Shown: piece after piece, positions 5,981 to 5,986 of the stretch
How the letters are laid out: each line of letters starts with the position of its first letter
How positions within the stretch are numbered: the first letter of the stretch is position 1
NCBI GenBank assembly: GCA_017508315.1
Contig: JAFVZE010000301.1
Location: 1 to 5,986 of the forward strand
DNA: 5,986 nucleotides
From: Kiritimatiellia bacterium
GTDB lineage: Bacteria > Verrucomicrobiota > Kiritimatiellia > RFP12 > UBA1067
Reading direction: 5' to 3'
Translations under genes and position numbers: made by a program
The notes under the pieces: model-generated
What the model was told of the DNA's origin: nothing
Databases searched by the model: none
The model's input: the letters and a program-made list of their open reading frames with translations, nothing else

Positions 5981-5986
5981 AGTATA
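5981..5986 (-). promoter_or_regulatory. Possible -10 box (TATACT) just before the hydrolase gene
   Basis: TATACT on the minus strand ends 9 nt before the ATG at 5971. If used, transcription would start within a few bases of the ATG, giving a leaderless or nearly leaderless message, which would fit the absence of a Shine-Dalgarno site. The window ends here, so the 21-nt gap and the 23-bp element seen before the other two genes cannot be tested. Confidence 0.25.

Overview
The window looks like chromosomal DNA from a GC-rich, Gram-negative-type bacterium of the PVC superphylum. The best guess is a gut or sediment Kiritimatiellota or Lentisphaerota. The guess rests on the style of the secreted proteins: a phosphodiester glycosidase fused to LamG-like modules that end in a 'CYSFKLF...PVRDLVPVMD...FYDLVSGTYL' block, and a modular surface protein with a divergent InlB-type repeat. 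No marker gene is present, so the taxonomy is inference.

Layout: all three protein genes read on the minus strand, so transcription runs right to left. (a) 5180-5971 is a complete secreted alpha/beta hydrolase of the esterase/BD-FAE type. (b) 4921-5179 is an intergenic stretch. Its right part carries, on the opposite strand, a stop-free fragment of an inositol monophosphatase (SuhB-like) gene lacking both ends. Its left part is the promoter of the next gene. (c) 2197-4920 is a complete 907-residue secreted protein with an N-terminal phosphodiester glycosidase (NAGPA/DUF2233) domain and beta-sandwich, LamG-like modules behind it. (d) 2047-2196 is a second promoter region. (e) 1-2046 is the first 682 codons of a secreted multi-repeat protein that runs off the left edge. 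It is easily missed because its stop codon lies outside the window.

The most striking non-coding signal is a shared promoter architecture. Genes (c) and (d/e) are each preceded by a 23-bp element identical at 22 of 23 positions, followed after exactly 21 nt by an extended -10 box (TGn-TAnTAT). The two genes are therefore probably separate transcription units under one regulator or one sigma factor, and the element may mark a wider set of secreted proteins in this genome.

Together the three genes fit an exported glycan-handling set: an esterase that could remove acyl groups, a phosphodiester glycosidase that could cleave sugar-1-phosphodiester links, and a repeat-rich surface or adhesin-like protein. 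This joint role is inference from domain content and co-regulation. The phosphatase relic marks a rearrangement breakpoint between the hydrolase and glycosidase genes.
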